Positions 1-9,779 of a DNA stretch of 64,000 nucleotides are shown here, piece by piece. The notes beneath the pieces are model-generated. The model did not search any database. It was not told where the DNA came from and saw only the letters and a list, made by a program, of their open reading frames with translations. The position numbers and the translations under genes are program-made. How positions within the stretch are numbered: the first letter of the stretch is position 1; the number at the start of each line of letters is the position of its first letter. Source of the stretch: Constantimarinum furrinae (GTDB lineage: Bacteria; Bacteroidota; Bacteroidia; Flavobacteriales; Flavobacteriaceae); contig NZ_CP052909.1 of NCBI RefSeq assembly GCF_014295415.1, forward strand, positions 1,178,001 through 1,242,000. The letters are read 5' to 3'.

Positions 1-1050
1 TTTATTTTTCGTAAGTAGGTCTTTGATATCCACGATATCCTTTCCTTCGGGAAGGTAGACCCCAAAAAGATGTTTACTCCTGTACTTAGCGTCTTCTATA
101 AAAAAGCCTTTCTCCTGAAGTCTTTTCAGAGGTTTTTCGGAAATCGTTTCACAATATTGCTGAATGGCTTCAGGAGTCCATTCCAGTAATTGACGAATAG
201 CTTCGGAAAGCATTGGGGTTAATATAAAGTTGCTCGATTCGCCCACATCGAAACGCACTGCCTTATCTTTAAACTGCGGGTTATAATTTACAAGATTTGA
301 AAAATTCTCACTTCCACGGTGATTCATCCAGTTGTTTTCAATGGGTACACCCTGTTCAAAACGTTCGCCAAAATAGGCGAGACCCAGACTGTAAGGACCC
401 AAGAGCCATTTATATCCTCCACAGATAAGTGCATCCGGCTTAATTTCTTTTACCGAAAACGGCAGGGCACCTACACTCTGAGTACCGTCGATAATTAAAA
501 AGGCATTTTCTTCATGGGTTCGTTTACGAATTTTCTTGAGATCGAATAAAGTGCCGTCTGTCCAATGTACATGTGGAATTGCCACCACTTTGGTCTTAGA
601 CGAAATCGAAGCCAATAAGGCTTCGTTCCAACGCTCGGCACGACCGCTTGTAAGCGCAGGGGCCTGTATGGTCTTTAGACTAACTCCTTTTTCCTTTTCC
701 AGTTGCTTCCAGGCATAATAGTTACTGGGAAATTGTGCTTCCAGCAGTATGATCTCATCACCGGCGACAAAGTCTATGTTTCTTATCACCGTTGCGATGC
801 CATACGATACGGAAGGAATGATGGCGATATTTTGTGGATCTTCGGTATCGATCAAGGTCGAGAAGCGTTGTCGAAGTACTTCTTTTTCAGAAAAGAAATC
901 TGTTTCGGTGATCGCAACTGGATTCGATTTACGTCTGAGATTGGTTATCCCTATATCTTCAACCGATTTGAGTTGAGGAGACATATAGGCACCGTTAAGG
1001 TAGCAAACATCCTTAGGCAAACTGAATCGCCCACTTTGATTTTTCAGCAT
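1..1050 (-). CDS. Class V aminotransferase, PLP-dependent (3' end cut off by window)
   Basis: Fold-type I PLP enzyme of the class V aminotransferase / cysteine desulfurase-like superfamily. About 350 residues are visible and the frame is still open at base 1, so the C-terminus lies outside the window. The PLP lysine is in the motif GGYKWLLGPYSLG, about residue 214. Upstream are an Asp-Gly-Thr-Gln PLP-ring motif (LIIDGTQSVGALP) and the IPHVHWTDGT segment. The start codon overlaps the stop of the upstream TspO-like gene (TAATG), so the two are probably co-transcribed and translationally coupled. The substrate cannot be told from sequence; members act on amino acids, kynurenine or cysteine derivatives. 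Class is secure, specific reaction unknown. Confidence 0.85.
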   Translation of the reverse strand, partial: MLKNQSGRFSLPKDVCYLNGAYMSPQLKSVEDIGITNLRRKSNPVAITETDFFSEKEVLRQRFSTLIDTEDPQNIAIIPSVSYGIATVIRNIDFVAGDEIILLEAQFPSNYYAWKQLEKEKGVSLKTIQAPALTSGRAERWNEALLASISSKTKVVAIPHVHWTDGTLFDLKKIRKRTHEENAFLIIDGTQSVGALPFSVKEIKPDALICGGYKWLLGPYSLGLAYFGERFEQGVPIENNWMNHRGSENFSNLVNYNPQFKDKAVRFDVGESSNFILTPMLSEAIRQLLEWTPEAIQQYCETISEKPLKRLQEKGFFIEDAKYRSKHLFGVYLPEGKDIVDIKDLLTKNK

Positions 1051-1871
1051 TAGATTTTGGAATTTCTTTGGTGTGAATTCTTGTATTCTTTCCATTTCAC
1101 ATATGGTGCAGTGGCCTGATTCTTGTATCCGTGATACGCAGCACTAAAACAGAGCACCACTGCCACTCCAAGTGCCACATAGGATACAATGGGTGACTCC
1201 AACTCCCAATTCTTTAAACAGACAGCGAACAACGCCCACGCTAAAACAAGAGCGAATTCACGCATATTTCGTTTCCAGATTACGATCAAACCTAACATAC
1301 CTGAAATAATAATCAATAAAATGGTCCAAGTAATTTCGGAGATTCCCCAACCGCTCCAATCTGTGCTTTTTAGAAAAGCGGCAATATTGGTAATAGTGGC
1401 TACCGTAATCCATCCGCCATAGATGACAAAGGGCCACCAGAGAAAGAGTATAACCGAAATTGGTGCGTCCCAAAGTTCCATTCGGTTTATCATAATTATT
1501 TTCAGAAGTGCTAATAATAATACGATCATGGCGAGAACCGACATATCGATATACCCATAAAGCCAAAAAATGATCCACAATACGTTAGCCACACAAGAAG
1601 TGACAAACCACCATCCGGTTTTAAGGATGAACGCATCATCTCGAACCGCTTTAAAAAGGCTTCTGCCTTGATAAATTATAAATCCGAATAAGAGCAAATA
1701 AATTAAACCCCAAATTGAAAATGCATACGATGCCGGAGTAAAAAGGGTTTGGTAGTTATTTGAAATTTCCCCTATGGTGGTGTTGTTTATATTCCCCGTA
1801 CCCGCAGCATAATTGAACAGAATTACTGTTACAAACGAAATGATATTTGCGATCTGTAGGGTTTTTTTCAT
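1050..1871 (-). CDS. TspO/MBR-related tryptophan-rich membrane protein
   Basis: A 273-residue polytopic membrane protein with roughly eight hydrophobic segments and many Trp residues. The segment FTPASYAFSIWGLIYLLLFG near residue 45 is the TspO/MBR-like signature seen in Bacteroidota homologues. Family members are linked to tetrapyrrole binding or stress sensing, but this longer version is not the classic 160-residue TspO. The C-terminus is basic (HQRNSKI). It overlaps the following aminotransferase by one base. Its exact function is unknown. Confidence 0.7.
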   Translation of the reverse strand: MKKTLQIANIISFVTVILFNYAAGTGNINNTTIGEISNNYQTLFTPASYAFSIWGLIYLLLFGFIIYQGRSLFKAVRDDAFILKTGWWFVTSCVANVLWIIFWLYGYIDMSVLAMIVLLLALLKIIMINRMELWDAPISVILFLWWPFVIYGGWITVATITNIAAFLKSTDWSGWGISEITWTILLIIISGMLGLIVIWKRNMREFALVLAWALFAVCLKNWELESPIVSYVALGVAVVLCFSAAYHGYKNQATAPYVKWKEYKNSHQRNSKI

Positions 1872-1906
1872 AATACGAGTATTAAAAATACAATTTTAAA
1901 AATGGA

Positions 1907-2542
1907 TTAAGTGACGCAAATTACTTCATTGTCTGCAATGACGTATACGCGATCATTTTTCCCCGGTCGGAGTCTGTATTTACCCGTAAAGGTCCCAAAC
2001 GCAGGAAGAATTAGTTGGTTTTCGGTCTCATAAAAACAAGATAATGTTAAGCGTTGTCTGCCAGATCCAATCATAGTGATACCCGGGTGTATGTGCCCTG
2101 AAAAATTGAACATTCCAGACTCGACGGTTGGGTGGTGGGTTAATAAGAACCCATGTAACCTCATTTCACGGAATACGGATACTCCCATGGCTTCATATCT
2201 AATGGGATCAATGATGTCGTGATTGCCTTCTATTAAAATAATCTCACACGAGGTATGCTGCACCCATTTCTGAAAGATATTCCATTCAGAATTAAGGCTG
2301 CTGTGAAAGAGATCACCCAGAAAACAAATGGTTTTAGGCTGTAACTCTGTAATAAGATGTTCCAGTTTCCTAAAGTTGCTTAGGGAGGCTTTCGCCGGGA
2401 CTGCAGCACCGAATTTTCTAAAATGACTAACCTTTCCTAAATGTACATCTGCAATCAGTAGCATTTTTTCCTTCTTCCAGTAGATAGCTCCACTTGAATG
2501 AAGTTGAAATTCTTGATTTAATATCTTAATGGTATACATCAT
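1907..2542 (-). CDS. pdeM: Ligase-associated DNA damage response endonuclease PdeM
   Basis: Calcineurin-like metallophosphoesterase of 211 residues. The metal-binding motifs appear in order: IADVHLGK (D-x-H), FLGDLFHS (GD), IEGNHD (GNHD), a His in LLTHHPT, and FSGHIHPG (GHIHP). It is the last gene of a four-gene set joined by ATGA overlaps: its ATG at 2542 overlaps the helicase stop. The family (TIGR04123 type) always sits with a ligase, an Lhr-like helicase and an MBL-fold exonuclease, and is thought to cut or trim damaged DNA. Biochemical role here is by family only. Confidence 0.92.
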   Translation of the reverse strand: MMYTIKILNQEFQLHSSGAIYWKKEKMLLIADVHLGKVSHFRKFGAAVPAKASLSNFRKLEHLITELQPKTICFLGDLFHSSLNSEWNIFQKWVQHTSCEIILIEGNHDIIDPIRYEAMGVSVFREMRLHGFLLTHHPTVESGMFNFSGHIHPGITMIGSGRQRLTLSCFYETENQLILPAFGTFTGKYRLRPGKNDRVYVIADNEVICVT

Positions 2543-4992
2543 TTCTCCAGTTGTAATTTCATTCTTGAAATTCGGTCTTTAAGCTTTTCAGAAGACAGCT
2601 TTTCCCGAAGTCGATCGGTTATAATTGGAAAACTGAACGGAGTGGGCTTTTTACACTTCTTCCAGATGATTTCTTGCTTCATTATTCTGTTTAAGGCAAT
2701 TCGAAGTCTTCCTTCCTCTAATTGATGCTCAAAGGTTTCCCTAAAGGACTGAAGATAGAGAAGATTTTCCGGTTCGTAATCTCTGAAAACATCAAACAGC
2801 AACTGACTATTGCTTTGCAAATGTTTCGTTTTTACTATTCTGTTAGGATACCCTTGAAAAACCAGTCCCGATATGACAGCGATGTCCCTAAACTTTCGTC
2901 TGGCCAGTTCGGTCGCATTTAAACTTTTCTGAAGGTCATCAAATAAATATTCAGAACTAAAAAGATTGTTGTCAATTAATTGTTGAATGTCCAATGGTTG
3001 GTCACTTAATAACTCAAATCCATAATCGTTATAAGCTATTGAAAATGTAATTGGATGTAACAAACTTAAGCGGTAAGCAATTAGACTACTCATGGCTTCA
3101 TGTACATAACGACCCTCAAAGGGATAAAAAAGGCTGTGATGCCCTTCTCTGGTTTTAAAAGTTTCTATTAAGAACTCATGTTCGCCGGGGACAATAGATT
3201 CCATCTCCTGCCTCTCAAACAATGAGCTAAGCGCTTTGAGCTCGGGAGTTTTCTTCTTGTGTTCGGCTTCGCTTTGTAGTTCTTCTCGTAATATTTCACT
3301 CATTTGGGAAGACAGGGTCATTCGACCGCCCATAAAGCTAACGATGTTGGCCGACTTTTTAACCGATCTTCGAACCTGTGCGACCATCTGTCGCAAACGC
3401 ACTAATTCGAGAGTTCTACCGGCAAAGACAAAAGTATCCCCCGGTTTAAGTTTTCCTATAAACCACTCTTCTATAGTGCCAATAAACCCTCCTCCCACGA
3501 ATTTTACCGTGAGCATGGTATCACTTACAATCGTACCAATGGATAATCTATGCATCATTGCCGTCCTTCGGCTTTCCACTTTAAACAATCCGTTGGGTTT
3601 CACTTCTACTCGTTTGTATTCATCATAAGCCTGTAGACTCTGACTTCCAATCGTTATAAAATTGAGACACCATCTCCATTGCTCTTCTGTAATATCCTGA
3701 AAACAAAATGTCTGCTTTATTTCAGAGTAGATTTTTTTAGGATAGAATCCATCACTTACAGCAAGCGTGACCAAATACTGTATTAATACATCGAAAGCGA
3801 GTAAATACGGAATGCGATCTTCCATGATCTCATGTTTTACTGCTCGTTTTAATGCCGATGCCTCAATCAATTCTAAAGCGTGCGTTGGCAAAAAATAAAT
3901 GACTGAAGCTTCATCGGGACGGTGGTTACTCCGCCCTGCGCGCTGTACAAATTTTGCTATCCCTTTAGGACCGCCAATCTGTATAATGGTTTCCACAGGG
4001 GCGAAATCCACACCTAGATCCAAACTTGATGTCGCCACCACAGCAGACAACGATTCATTTCGTATAGCCTGCTCTACCCATAAACGGGTATCTTTGGCAA
4101 TACTTCCGTGGTGCATGGCTATTTCGCCAGCAAATTCGGGGTATTTTTCCAGTATCTTTTGAAACCAAATTTCGCATTGGCCTCGGGTATTTGTATAGAT
4201 CAGGGTGGTTTTACTCTTTTTTATGATAGGAATGACTGCATCGAGTAAATGTAATCCCAGATGTCCGCGCCATGGAAAATTCTCCATTTTCTTAGGAATA
4301 ATTGACCGCACCACGATCTTATTCTTTTTAGAAGATCTGATGAGTACCGAATTGGCTCTAAAACTGTCGTCCTTACCGAGAAGTACATCTTGTGCCTGTT
4401 CCAAATTTCCGATTGTCGCCGAAATACCCCATATACGTAGCTTTGGACATATTGCTTTTAATCGGGAAAGACCCAATTCCAGTTGTACGCCCCGTTTACT
4501 TCCAAGCAGTTCATGCCATTCGTCCACAACTACAGCTGTTAGAGTCGTGAACATTTTTTCGTAGCCTTTAGAGGCAAGCAATAACATTAGGCTTTCTGGG
4601 GTTGTTATAAGCAGATCGGGCATGTTTCTTTTTTGTCTGGCACGCTCACTTTGGGATGTGTCGCCTGTTCTTATTCCCACAGTGAGTCCAGTTTCCAGAT
4701 CATCTGCAAATCGTTGTGCTGCCTGCTGTATTTCCACCGAAAGCGCTCGTAACGGAGTAATCCAAATGGCTTTTATTCCCTTGGTTTTATTTACTTTATA
4801 CTCTGGATTTTCTCTTGTATAATTAAGTACAATAGGTATCCATAGCGCATATGTTTTACCGCTTCCCGTAGCAGCGTTCAGTAATCCGTGTTTACCTTGA
4901 AGAAATGCTTTCCATGTTTTTTTTTGAAATGGAAACGGTTTCCACCCTTGACGCTGAAACCAATTTTCGGCTATATCTATAAGAGCTTTCAA
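2539..4992 (-). CDS. Ligase-associated DNA damage response DEXH-box helicase (Lhr-like)
   Basis: An 817-residue superfamily 2 helicase. Walker A is ATGSGKT with the lysine at residue 46; the Walker B box is DEWH near residue 156; motif III is SATIG; helicase-C motifs include TSSLDLGVDFAP and the arginine finger QRAGRSNHRP. The C-terminal half matches the Lhr-associated winged-helix and DEAD/H-associated regions. Family members (TIGR04121 type) are ATP-driven 3'-5' DNA translocases. It overlaps the ligase upstream and pdeM downstream by four bases each, so the products are likely made in fixed proportion. Length is normal for the family. Confidence 0.93.
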   Translation of the reverse strand: MKALIDIAENWFQRQGWKPFPFQKKTWKAFLQGKHGLLNAATGSGKTYALWIPIVLNYTRENPEYKVNKTKGIKAIWITPLRALSVEIQQAAQRFADDLETGLTVGIRTGDTSQSERARQKRNMPDLLITTPESLMLLLASKGYEKMFTTLTAVVVDEWHELLGSKRGVQLELGLSRLKAICPKLRIWGISATIGNLEQAQDVLLGKDDSFRANSVLIRSSKKNKIVVRSIIPKKMENFPWRGHLGLHLLDAVIPIIKKSKTTLIYTNTRGQCEIWFQKILEKYPEFAGEIAMHHGSIAKDTRLWVEQAIRNESLSAVVATSSLDLGVDFAPVETIIQIGGPKGIAKFVQRAGRSNHRPDEASVIYFLPTHALELIEASALKRAVKHEIMEDRIPYLLAFDVLIQYLVTLAVSDGFYPKKIYSEIKQTFCFQDITEEQWRWCLNFITIGSQSLQAYDEYKRVEVKPNGLFKVESRRTAMMHRLSIGTIVSDTMLTVKFVGGGFIGTIEEWFIGKLKPGDTFVFAGRTLELVRLRQMVAQVRRSVKKSANIVSFMGGRMTLSSQMSEILREELQSEAEHKKKTPELKALSSLFERQEMESIVPGEHEFLIETFKTREGHHSLFYPFEGRYVHEAMSSLIAYRLSLLHPITFSIAYNDYGFELLSDQPLDIQQLIDNNLFSSEYLFDDLQKSLNATELARRKFRDIAVISGLVFQGYPNRIVKTKHLQSNSQLLFDVFRDYEPENLLYLQSFRETFEHQLEEGRLRIALNRIMKQEIIWKKCKKPTPFSFPIITDRLREKLSSEKLKDRISRMKLQLEK

Positions 4993-6581
4993 TATGGTAT
5001 AAGAGCTTTAAGATCGGATAATGTATTCGCCTCTTCAATAGGCTTGTCTTTTCTCCAGCGAAGAATACGAGGGAAACGTGTTGCAACCCCACTTTTATGG
5101 CGTTTGCTTTCGGCTATTCCTTCAAAAGCGATCTCGAATACATGATGCGGGGTAACACTTCTTACCGGGCCAAACCGTTCTATCGTATTTTTTTTGATCC
5201 AGGCATCAACTTGTCTGAATTCTGCGTCGGTGAGACCGGAATACGCTTTTGCAAAGGTTACCAGTTCTCCATTATCCCACAAGCCAAAAGTATAGTCTGT
5301 AAATAAATTTGCCCGGCGACCATGACCCCGCATCGCATAAGTAAGTACTGCATCAATGGTAAAGGGGTCAATTTTCCATTTCCACCAGTCTCCCTTTTTT
5401 CGTCCTACTAAGTAAGGGGAGTCTTTTCTTTTAATCATGAGACCTTCACTGCGCTTCTCTCTCGACAATGCACGTTCTTTACCGGCATCTTCCCACGAGT
5501 TGAAATTCATAGTATTACTTAAATATAACCCTATGGCGTCACAATCACAATTGGAAATAAGGGCATCGAGCAATTTTCGTCTTTCAGAAAATGACTTATT
5601 TCTTATATCTTTCCCTTGCCATTCTAAAAGGTCGTAGGCGGTTAAAATCACCGGGGTTTTATCTAGCAATGCCTTTGTAATATTCTTTCGTCCAATTCGA
5701 GTTTGTAAGGCATTGAAATTGCCAATTTTTTTATTCTTAAACGGAAGAATTTCACCATCGAGGACCGTTCCGTTGGGAATAGCGCCAATAAAATTTTGAA
5801 ATTCAGGATATTTATCGGTGACCAGCTCTTCACCACGGGACCATACAAAGACTTCATCATTTCTAATTATTACCTGAGCCCGTATCCCATCCCATTTGTG
5901 TTCAAAACTCCAGTTACTGATATCTCCCATGGTTTCTTTAAAGTTTTCTTCTACAGCGTAAGCGAGATAAAATGGATACGGTTTAGAAAGATAATCGGCT
6001 TCGTTCTCTTCCAATATAAGTTCTCGAAATGACGTAGACTGGGGGCTCCAGTTTCCCATTAATTTGTAAGCCAGGATGTCTTCATCAATTTGGGTGGCTT
6101 TAGAAAGGGCGCGTGTCATTAATTTCTGACTGACTCCAATTCGGAATCCTCCGGTGATTATCTTATTGAATACAAATCGCTCAAAATAATTGAGTTTTAA
6201 CCAATTTTCCTGTAAATAGATTTTTTTTTCAGCATCCGGAAGGGTCTTCAATTGAATTATTTCTTCAATATAAGCAGACAAGGATTTATCGGACTCAGCT
6301 TTAGACGCGGGAAGAATAAGCGCGATAGTTTCGGCCAGATCACCCACGATATGATAACTTTCTTCGAATAACCAAGAGGGAATTCCGCTTATTTCGGTGG
6401 CCCATTCCCGTAGGAGGGTAGTATTTACAGGCCGTTTTGGTCTTCTATGCGAAAGAATGGCAATTGTCCAAAGTTTATCTTGTTCTGATGCAGCCAGAAA
6501 ATACTCGGTAAGGGCATTTACCTTTAACGTAGTTTTGTTGGTACTGTCCAGTGTTTTTATGAGTGCTGCAAATGCTTTCAT
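4989..6581 (-). CDS. Ligase-associated ATP-dependent DNA ligase
   Basis: A 530-residue ATP-dependent DNA ligase. The adenylated lysine is K229 in EHKWDGIRAQV (motif KxDG). Motif III is around VLDGEILPF, motif IV around SEGLMIKRKDSPY, and motif V around WWKWKIDP. An N-terminal helical DNA-binding domain of about 200 residues precedes the nucleotidyltransferase core, and an OB-fold follows. This architecture matches the TIGR04120 ligase that gives the cluster its name. It seals nicks after processing by the exonuclease, helicase and PdeM encoded beside it. This is an accessory enzyme; the NAD-dependent replicative ligase would be elsewhere. Confidence 0.94.
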   Translation of the reverse strand: MKAFAALIKTLDSTNKTTLKVNALTEYFLAASEQDKLWTIAILSHRRPKRPVNTTLLREWATEISGIPSWLFEESYHIVGDLAETIALILPASKAESDKSLSAYIEEIIQLKTLPDAEKKIYLQENWLKLNYFERFVFNKIITGGFRIGVSQKLMTRALSKATQIDEDILAYKLMGNWSPQSTSFRELILEENEADYLSKPYPFYLAYAVEENFKETMGDISNWSFEHKWDGIRAQVIIRNDEVFVWSRGEELVTDKYPEFQNFIGAIPNGTVLDGEILPFKNKKIGNFNALQTRIGRKNITKALLDKTPVILTAYDLLEWQGKDIRNKSFSERRKLLDALISNCDCDAIGLYLSNTMNFNSWEDAGKERALSREKRSEGLMIKRKDSPYLVGRKKGDWWKWKIDPFTIDAVLTYAMRGHGRRANLFTDYTFGLWDNGELVTFAKAYSGLTDAEFRQVDAWIKKNTIERFGPVRSVTPHHVFEIAFEGIAESKRHKSGVATRFPRILRWRKDKPIEEANTLSDLKALIPY

Positions 6582-7606
6582 TCATGAACCCCACTTTCTG
6601 TTTTTGAACCCACTTCGGCACCTTCTTCTTCAAATTGAGTTTGTTGGGTGCGGGCATCCATGCCAAGTTCCTCCCGAAGATACCGGGCAAATATTTCGGT
6701 ATAACCGTGCGTTGCAATTACCTTTTCACATTGCGTATTTTCAATTGATTGTAACAAACCATCCCAATCTGCGTGATCACTTAACACAAATCCCTTATCA
6801 ATGGCTCTCCGTCTTCTCGCTCCTCTAAAGGTCATCCAGCCACTCGCAGAAGCAGTGGTAAAGGGAACCATTTTTCTAATCCAGGTGCCGCCATGCGCAC
6901 TGGGAGGAGCAATTACAATATTGCCCTTGAGCTCCTCTTTAGACGTATCTCTTGTAATTCGAATGGTTTCCGGTAAGCGATACATGGGACGAAGTACGTC
7001 GGTCATGTTCTCCACCGCGCCATGTGTATATATTTTGCCAATGGAGGTGTCTAATCCGTGAAGCAAGCGTTGCGCTTTCCCCAAACTGTATCCAAAGAGT
7101 ACGGATGTCTTACCCTCTTGCTTATTGATACTCCACCAGGTATTTATATCGTTAAATACCGAAGATTGTGGCTCCCATTTGAAAGCCGGGAGACCGAAAG
7201 TTGATTCGGTTATGAAGGTGTGGCATTTAATGGGGATATAGGGTTCTGCGAGTCCGTCATCTTCAGTTTTAAAATCTCCGGTAAACACCCACACTTCACC
7301 TTTATATTCTACTCTCACCTGTGAAGAACCCACAATATGACCCGCTGGATGGAGTGAAAATCGAACTCCGTTTATAGTGAAGGATTCGTTCCATTTTTTA
7401 CCGCTCACCGTAATTTCACCTAATCGATGTTTAATAATAGGAACATTATTATGGTGGGTAATGTATTTTTTATGCCCCCAACGACTGTGATCGGCATGAC
7501 CATGAGTTACGATACATTTATTTACCGGTTTCCAAGCATCTATATAAACATCTGCCTGCTGACAATAAATTCCCGATTCATTAAAAACTAGTAGCGGTTG
7601 ATTCAT
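6578..7606 (-). CDS. Ligase-associated DNA damage response exonuclease (MBL / beta-CASP type)
   Basis: A 342-residue metallo-beta-lactamase-fold nuclease. The metal motif VTHGHADHSRWG (HxHxDH) lies near residue 35, with further ligand motifs HPAGHIVGSSQV and FTGDF. The later LSDHADWDGLL and IATHGYTEIF segments resemble SNM1/CPSF-type beta-CASP enzymes. It is the first gene of the four-gene repair operon (TIGR04122 type) and overlaps the ligase start by four bases. It probably resects or trims DNA ends before ligation. Upstream at 7607-7772 is the divergent promoter region shared with the TerB-like gene. Confidence 0.92.
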   Translation of the reverse strand: MNQPLLVFNESGIYCQQADVYIDAWKPVNKCIVTHGHADHSRWGHKKYITHHNNVPIIKHRLGEITVSGKKWNESFTINGVRFSLHPAGHIVGSSQVRVEYKGEVWVFTGDFKTEDDGLAEPYIPIKCHTFITESTFGLPAFKWEPQSSVFNDINTWWSINKQEGKTSVLFGYSLGKAQRLLHGLDTSIGKIYTHGAVENMTDVLRPMYRLPETIRITRDTSKEELKGNIVIAPPSAHGGTWIRKMVPFTTASASGWMTFRGARRRRAIDKGFVLSDHADWDGLLQSIENTQCEKVIATHGYTEIFARYLREELGMDARTQQTQFEEEGAEVGSKTESGVHE

Positions 7607-7748
7607 TTTTCTTTTGCGAACTTTTTAAAAATACTAAATCACTTTTTGCATTCGACCTATATTAAGAAAAGTTTAGGGATGAAAATTTTTTCAGCATTTG
7701 TTCTCACAAAAATGAAGCGGAGTAATCAACTTGGTGGGCAAAAGTTTT

Positions 7749-7756
7749 ATATTTGT
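7749..7756 (+). promoter_or_regulatory. Bacteroidetes -7 element (TATATTTG)
   Basis: TATATTTG matches the Bacteroidetes TAnnTTTG consensus exactly and lies 16 bases before the ATG of the TerB-like gene. A TTG at 7731-7733 could be the -33 element, though the 15-base spacer is shorter than usual. It implies a very short leader. Confidence 0.6.
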
Positions 7757-7772
7757 AGCATAAAAAGTAACT

Positions 7773-8198
7773 ATGACATTTAGAGATCTATTTGAAAGCG
7801 GAGAGCATTCAAGAAACTTAGGACATTTTGCCTCTATTGCTAATATTGCTGCCATTGACGGTGAGTTAAATGAGCATGAAGAACGACTGTTGAAAAGATT
7901 TGCGAGAAAACTGGACATATCCGAAGCTGAATATGCCGAAGTTTTAAAAAATCCGAAACGTTTTCCAATCAATCCGCCAAACTCTTCTGAAAAACGTTTA
8001 GAGCGTATGCACGATCTGTTTGAAATGATCTTTGCCGACCATGAAATTGATGATGAAGAACGCGGTTTAGTAGAGAAGTATGCTATAGGGTTGGGTTACA
8101 CAAATGAATTGGCAGCCAAACTCATTAAAAGATCAATTGAGATCTATCAGGGAGGTCTTAATCTTGAGGATTACCGGTATCTGCTAAACAGAGATTAA
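7773..8198 (+). CDS. TerB-like small helical protein
   Basis: A 141-residue, acidic, all-helical cytoplasmic protein. Two internally similar halves carry the TerB-type motif: [18 protein letters not shown] and [15 protein letters not shown], with acidic residues placed to bind a metal. TerB-family proteins are associated with tellurite resistance and stress signalling, but single-gene members have no defined role. No other ter genes are here. Its stop codon overlaps the stop of the convergent fbp gene. Confidence 0.75.
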   Translation: MTFRDLFESGEHSRNLGHFASIANIAAIDGELNEHEERLLKRFARKLDISEAEYAEVLKNPKRFPINPPNSSEKRLERMHDLFEMIFADHEIDDEERGLVEKYAIGLGYTNELAAKLIKRSIEIYQGGLNLEDYRYLLNRD

Positions 8199-9217
8199 TT
8201 AGACTCCCCTTTTTCGGCCTTACGCATAAATTCTTCGGCGGTTTCAACCATTCGTTTGCTTCCGCAGAAAAAGGGTACCCTTTGGTGTAATTCTGTAGGC
8301 TCAATATCCAATATCCTTTTAAATCCGTTACTGGCCTTTCCACCGGCTTGTTCTGCAATATAGGCCATCGGATTACATTCGTAAAGCAAACGTAGCTTTC
8401 CATCGGGGTTTTTCGAGGTGTTAGGGTAAATATAGATTCCACCTTTAATCATGTTTCTGTGAAAGTCTGATACCAGCGATCCGATGTAGCGGGATGTATA
8501 GGGTCGGTCTTCTTCCTCTTGCTGGCAATACTTAATATAATCTTTCACACCCTGTGGGAAATGAACATAATTCCCTTCGTTCACCGAGTAGATCGATCCG
8601 GTTTCAGGGAATTTCATATTGGGATGTGAAAGGTAATAGGTTCCAATCGCCGGGTTTAAGGTAAAACCATTCACACCGTGTCCTGTAGTATACACGATCA
8701 TAGTTGAAGTTCCGTATACGATATAACCCGCAGCAACCTGTCTGTTTCCGGGTTGTAGAAAATCTTCCAATGTCACCGGAGTTCCTGAAGGTGTGATCCT
8801 GCGGTAGACAGAAAAAATAGTTCCTACCGAAACGTTTACATCTATATTCGAGGACCCGTCGAGCGGGTCAATAAGCACCACATACTTATTATCGTTAAGT
8901 TCATTTCGCCCTTTGATCGTAATAAAATCATCCTCCTCTTCACTCGCTATACCACAAACGATCTCGCGGTTGGTGAGGGTTTTAATAAACGCTTCATTCG
9001 CATACACATCGAGCTTTTGCTGGTCTTCCCCCTGGATGTTGGTATCACCGGCAGCACCCAGTATATCCACAAGTCCTGCTTTGTTCACTTCGTGATTGAC
9101 AACCTTTGCGGCAAGACGAATAGAATTGATTAGTCGCGATAACTCCCCGCTGGAATATTTAAATTCTCCTTGATTTTCAATTATGAATTCGCCAAGTGTC
9201 TGATTTTGTTTTGCCAT
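8195..9217 (-). CDS. fbp: Fructose-1,6-bisphosphatase, class I
   Basis: A 340-residue enzyme that hydrolyses fructose-1,6-bisphosphate to fructose-6-phosphate in gluconeogenesis. The metal-binding signature [12 protein letters not shown] is clear, and the substrate site [15 protein letters not shown] lies near the C-terminus. I place the start at the ATG at 9217 ([11 protein letters not shown]) because alignment to the family begins there; the 40 residues available upstream are hydrophobic and unlike the family. It faces the divergent GNAT gene. Confidence 0.95.
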   Translation of the reverse strand: MAKQNQTLGEFIIENQGEFKYSSGELSRLINSIRLAAKVVNHEVNKAGLVDILGAAGDTNIQGEDQQKLDVYANEAFIKTLTNREIVCGIASEEEDDFITIKGRNELNDNKYVVLIDPLDGSSNIDVNVSVGTIFSVYRRITPSGTPVTLEDFLQPGNRQVAAGYIVYGTSTMIVYTTGHGVNGFTLNPAIGTYYLSHPNMKFPETGSIYSVNEGNYVHFPQGVKDYIKYCQQEEEDRPYTSRYIGSLVSDFHRNMIKGGIYIYPNTSKNPDGKLRLLYECNPMAYIAEQAGGKASNGFKRILDIEPTELHQRVPFFCGSKRMVETAEEFMRKAEKGESN

Positions 9218-9299
9218 TGTCCGGTGTTGTCGTGAATTTGCTGCAAATATCGGGATTTTTAAGAAAATGAACCGATATTTGTGGTTCAAAACCAACCTA

Positions 9300-9779
9300 A
9301 TGGAAATAAAGATTCGTAAAGCCCTGAAAGAGGACATGCCGGAGGTAATGGAATTGATTCATGAGCTTGCTGTATTTGAAAAGCAACCCGACGCAGTAGA
9401 AGTTACTGTAGCCGAATTGCAGAAAGAAGGATTTGGAGAGGATCCCATGTTTCTTTGTTTTGTTGCTGAGGTGAATGAAGAAATTGTGGGAATGGCCCTG
9501 GTGTATTTCAGGTTTTCTACCTGGAAAGGTCGAACCGTGCATCTGGAAGATCTGGTAGTGAAGGAAAACATGAGGAGTAAGGGTGTAGGCGAGAGGTTGT
9601 ATCGCAGGGTGTTGGAATATGCCTTGGAACAAGGAGTGAAGCGTGTACAATGGGTAGTGTTGGACTGGAATGAAGGGGCTGTCAATTTTTATAAGAGGAC
9701 CGGAGCTTCAATTCTTGAAGACTGGAAACTTGTAGAAATGGAGCCTCCCGAGATTAAGAATTATTTGAACAAAGCATAA
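9300..9779 (+). CDS. GNAT family N-acetyltransferase (diamine acetyltransferase-like)
   Basis: A 159-residue acetyltransferase with the GNAT core. The acetyl-CoA loop is [23 protein letters not shown], and the C-terminal [15 protein letters not shown] resembles spermidine/spermine-type acetyltransferases. The start is taken at 9300 (MEIKIRKA); the 11 residues upstream do not resemble the family. The stop overlaps the aspartate kinase start by one base (TAATG), so they form an operon. Substrate unknown. Confidence 0.88.
   Translation: MEIKIRKALKEDMPEVMELIHELAVFEKQPDAVEVTVAELQKEGFGEDPMFLCFVAEVNEEIVGMALVYFRFSTWKGRTVHLEDLVVKENMRSKGVGERLYRRVLEYALEQGVKRVQWVVLDWNEGAVNFYKRTGASILEDWKLVEMEPPEIKNYLNKA

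Noticed and set aside
3236-4564. Several plus-strand frames opposite the ligase-associated helicase
   Set aside because: The helicase motifs are intact on the minus strand; the opposite frames are shadows.
9218-9299. GATATTTG sequences on both strands as fbp and GNAT promoters
   Set aside because: Each differs from TAnnTTTG at a conserved position, and they overlap; not strong enough to annotate.
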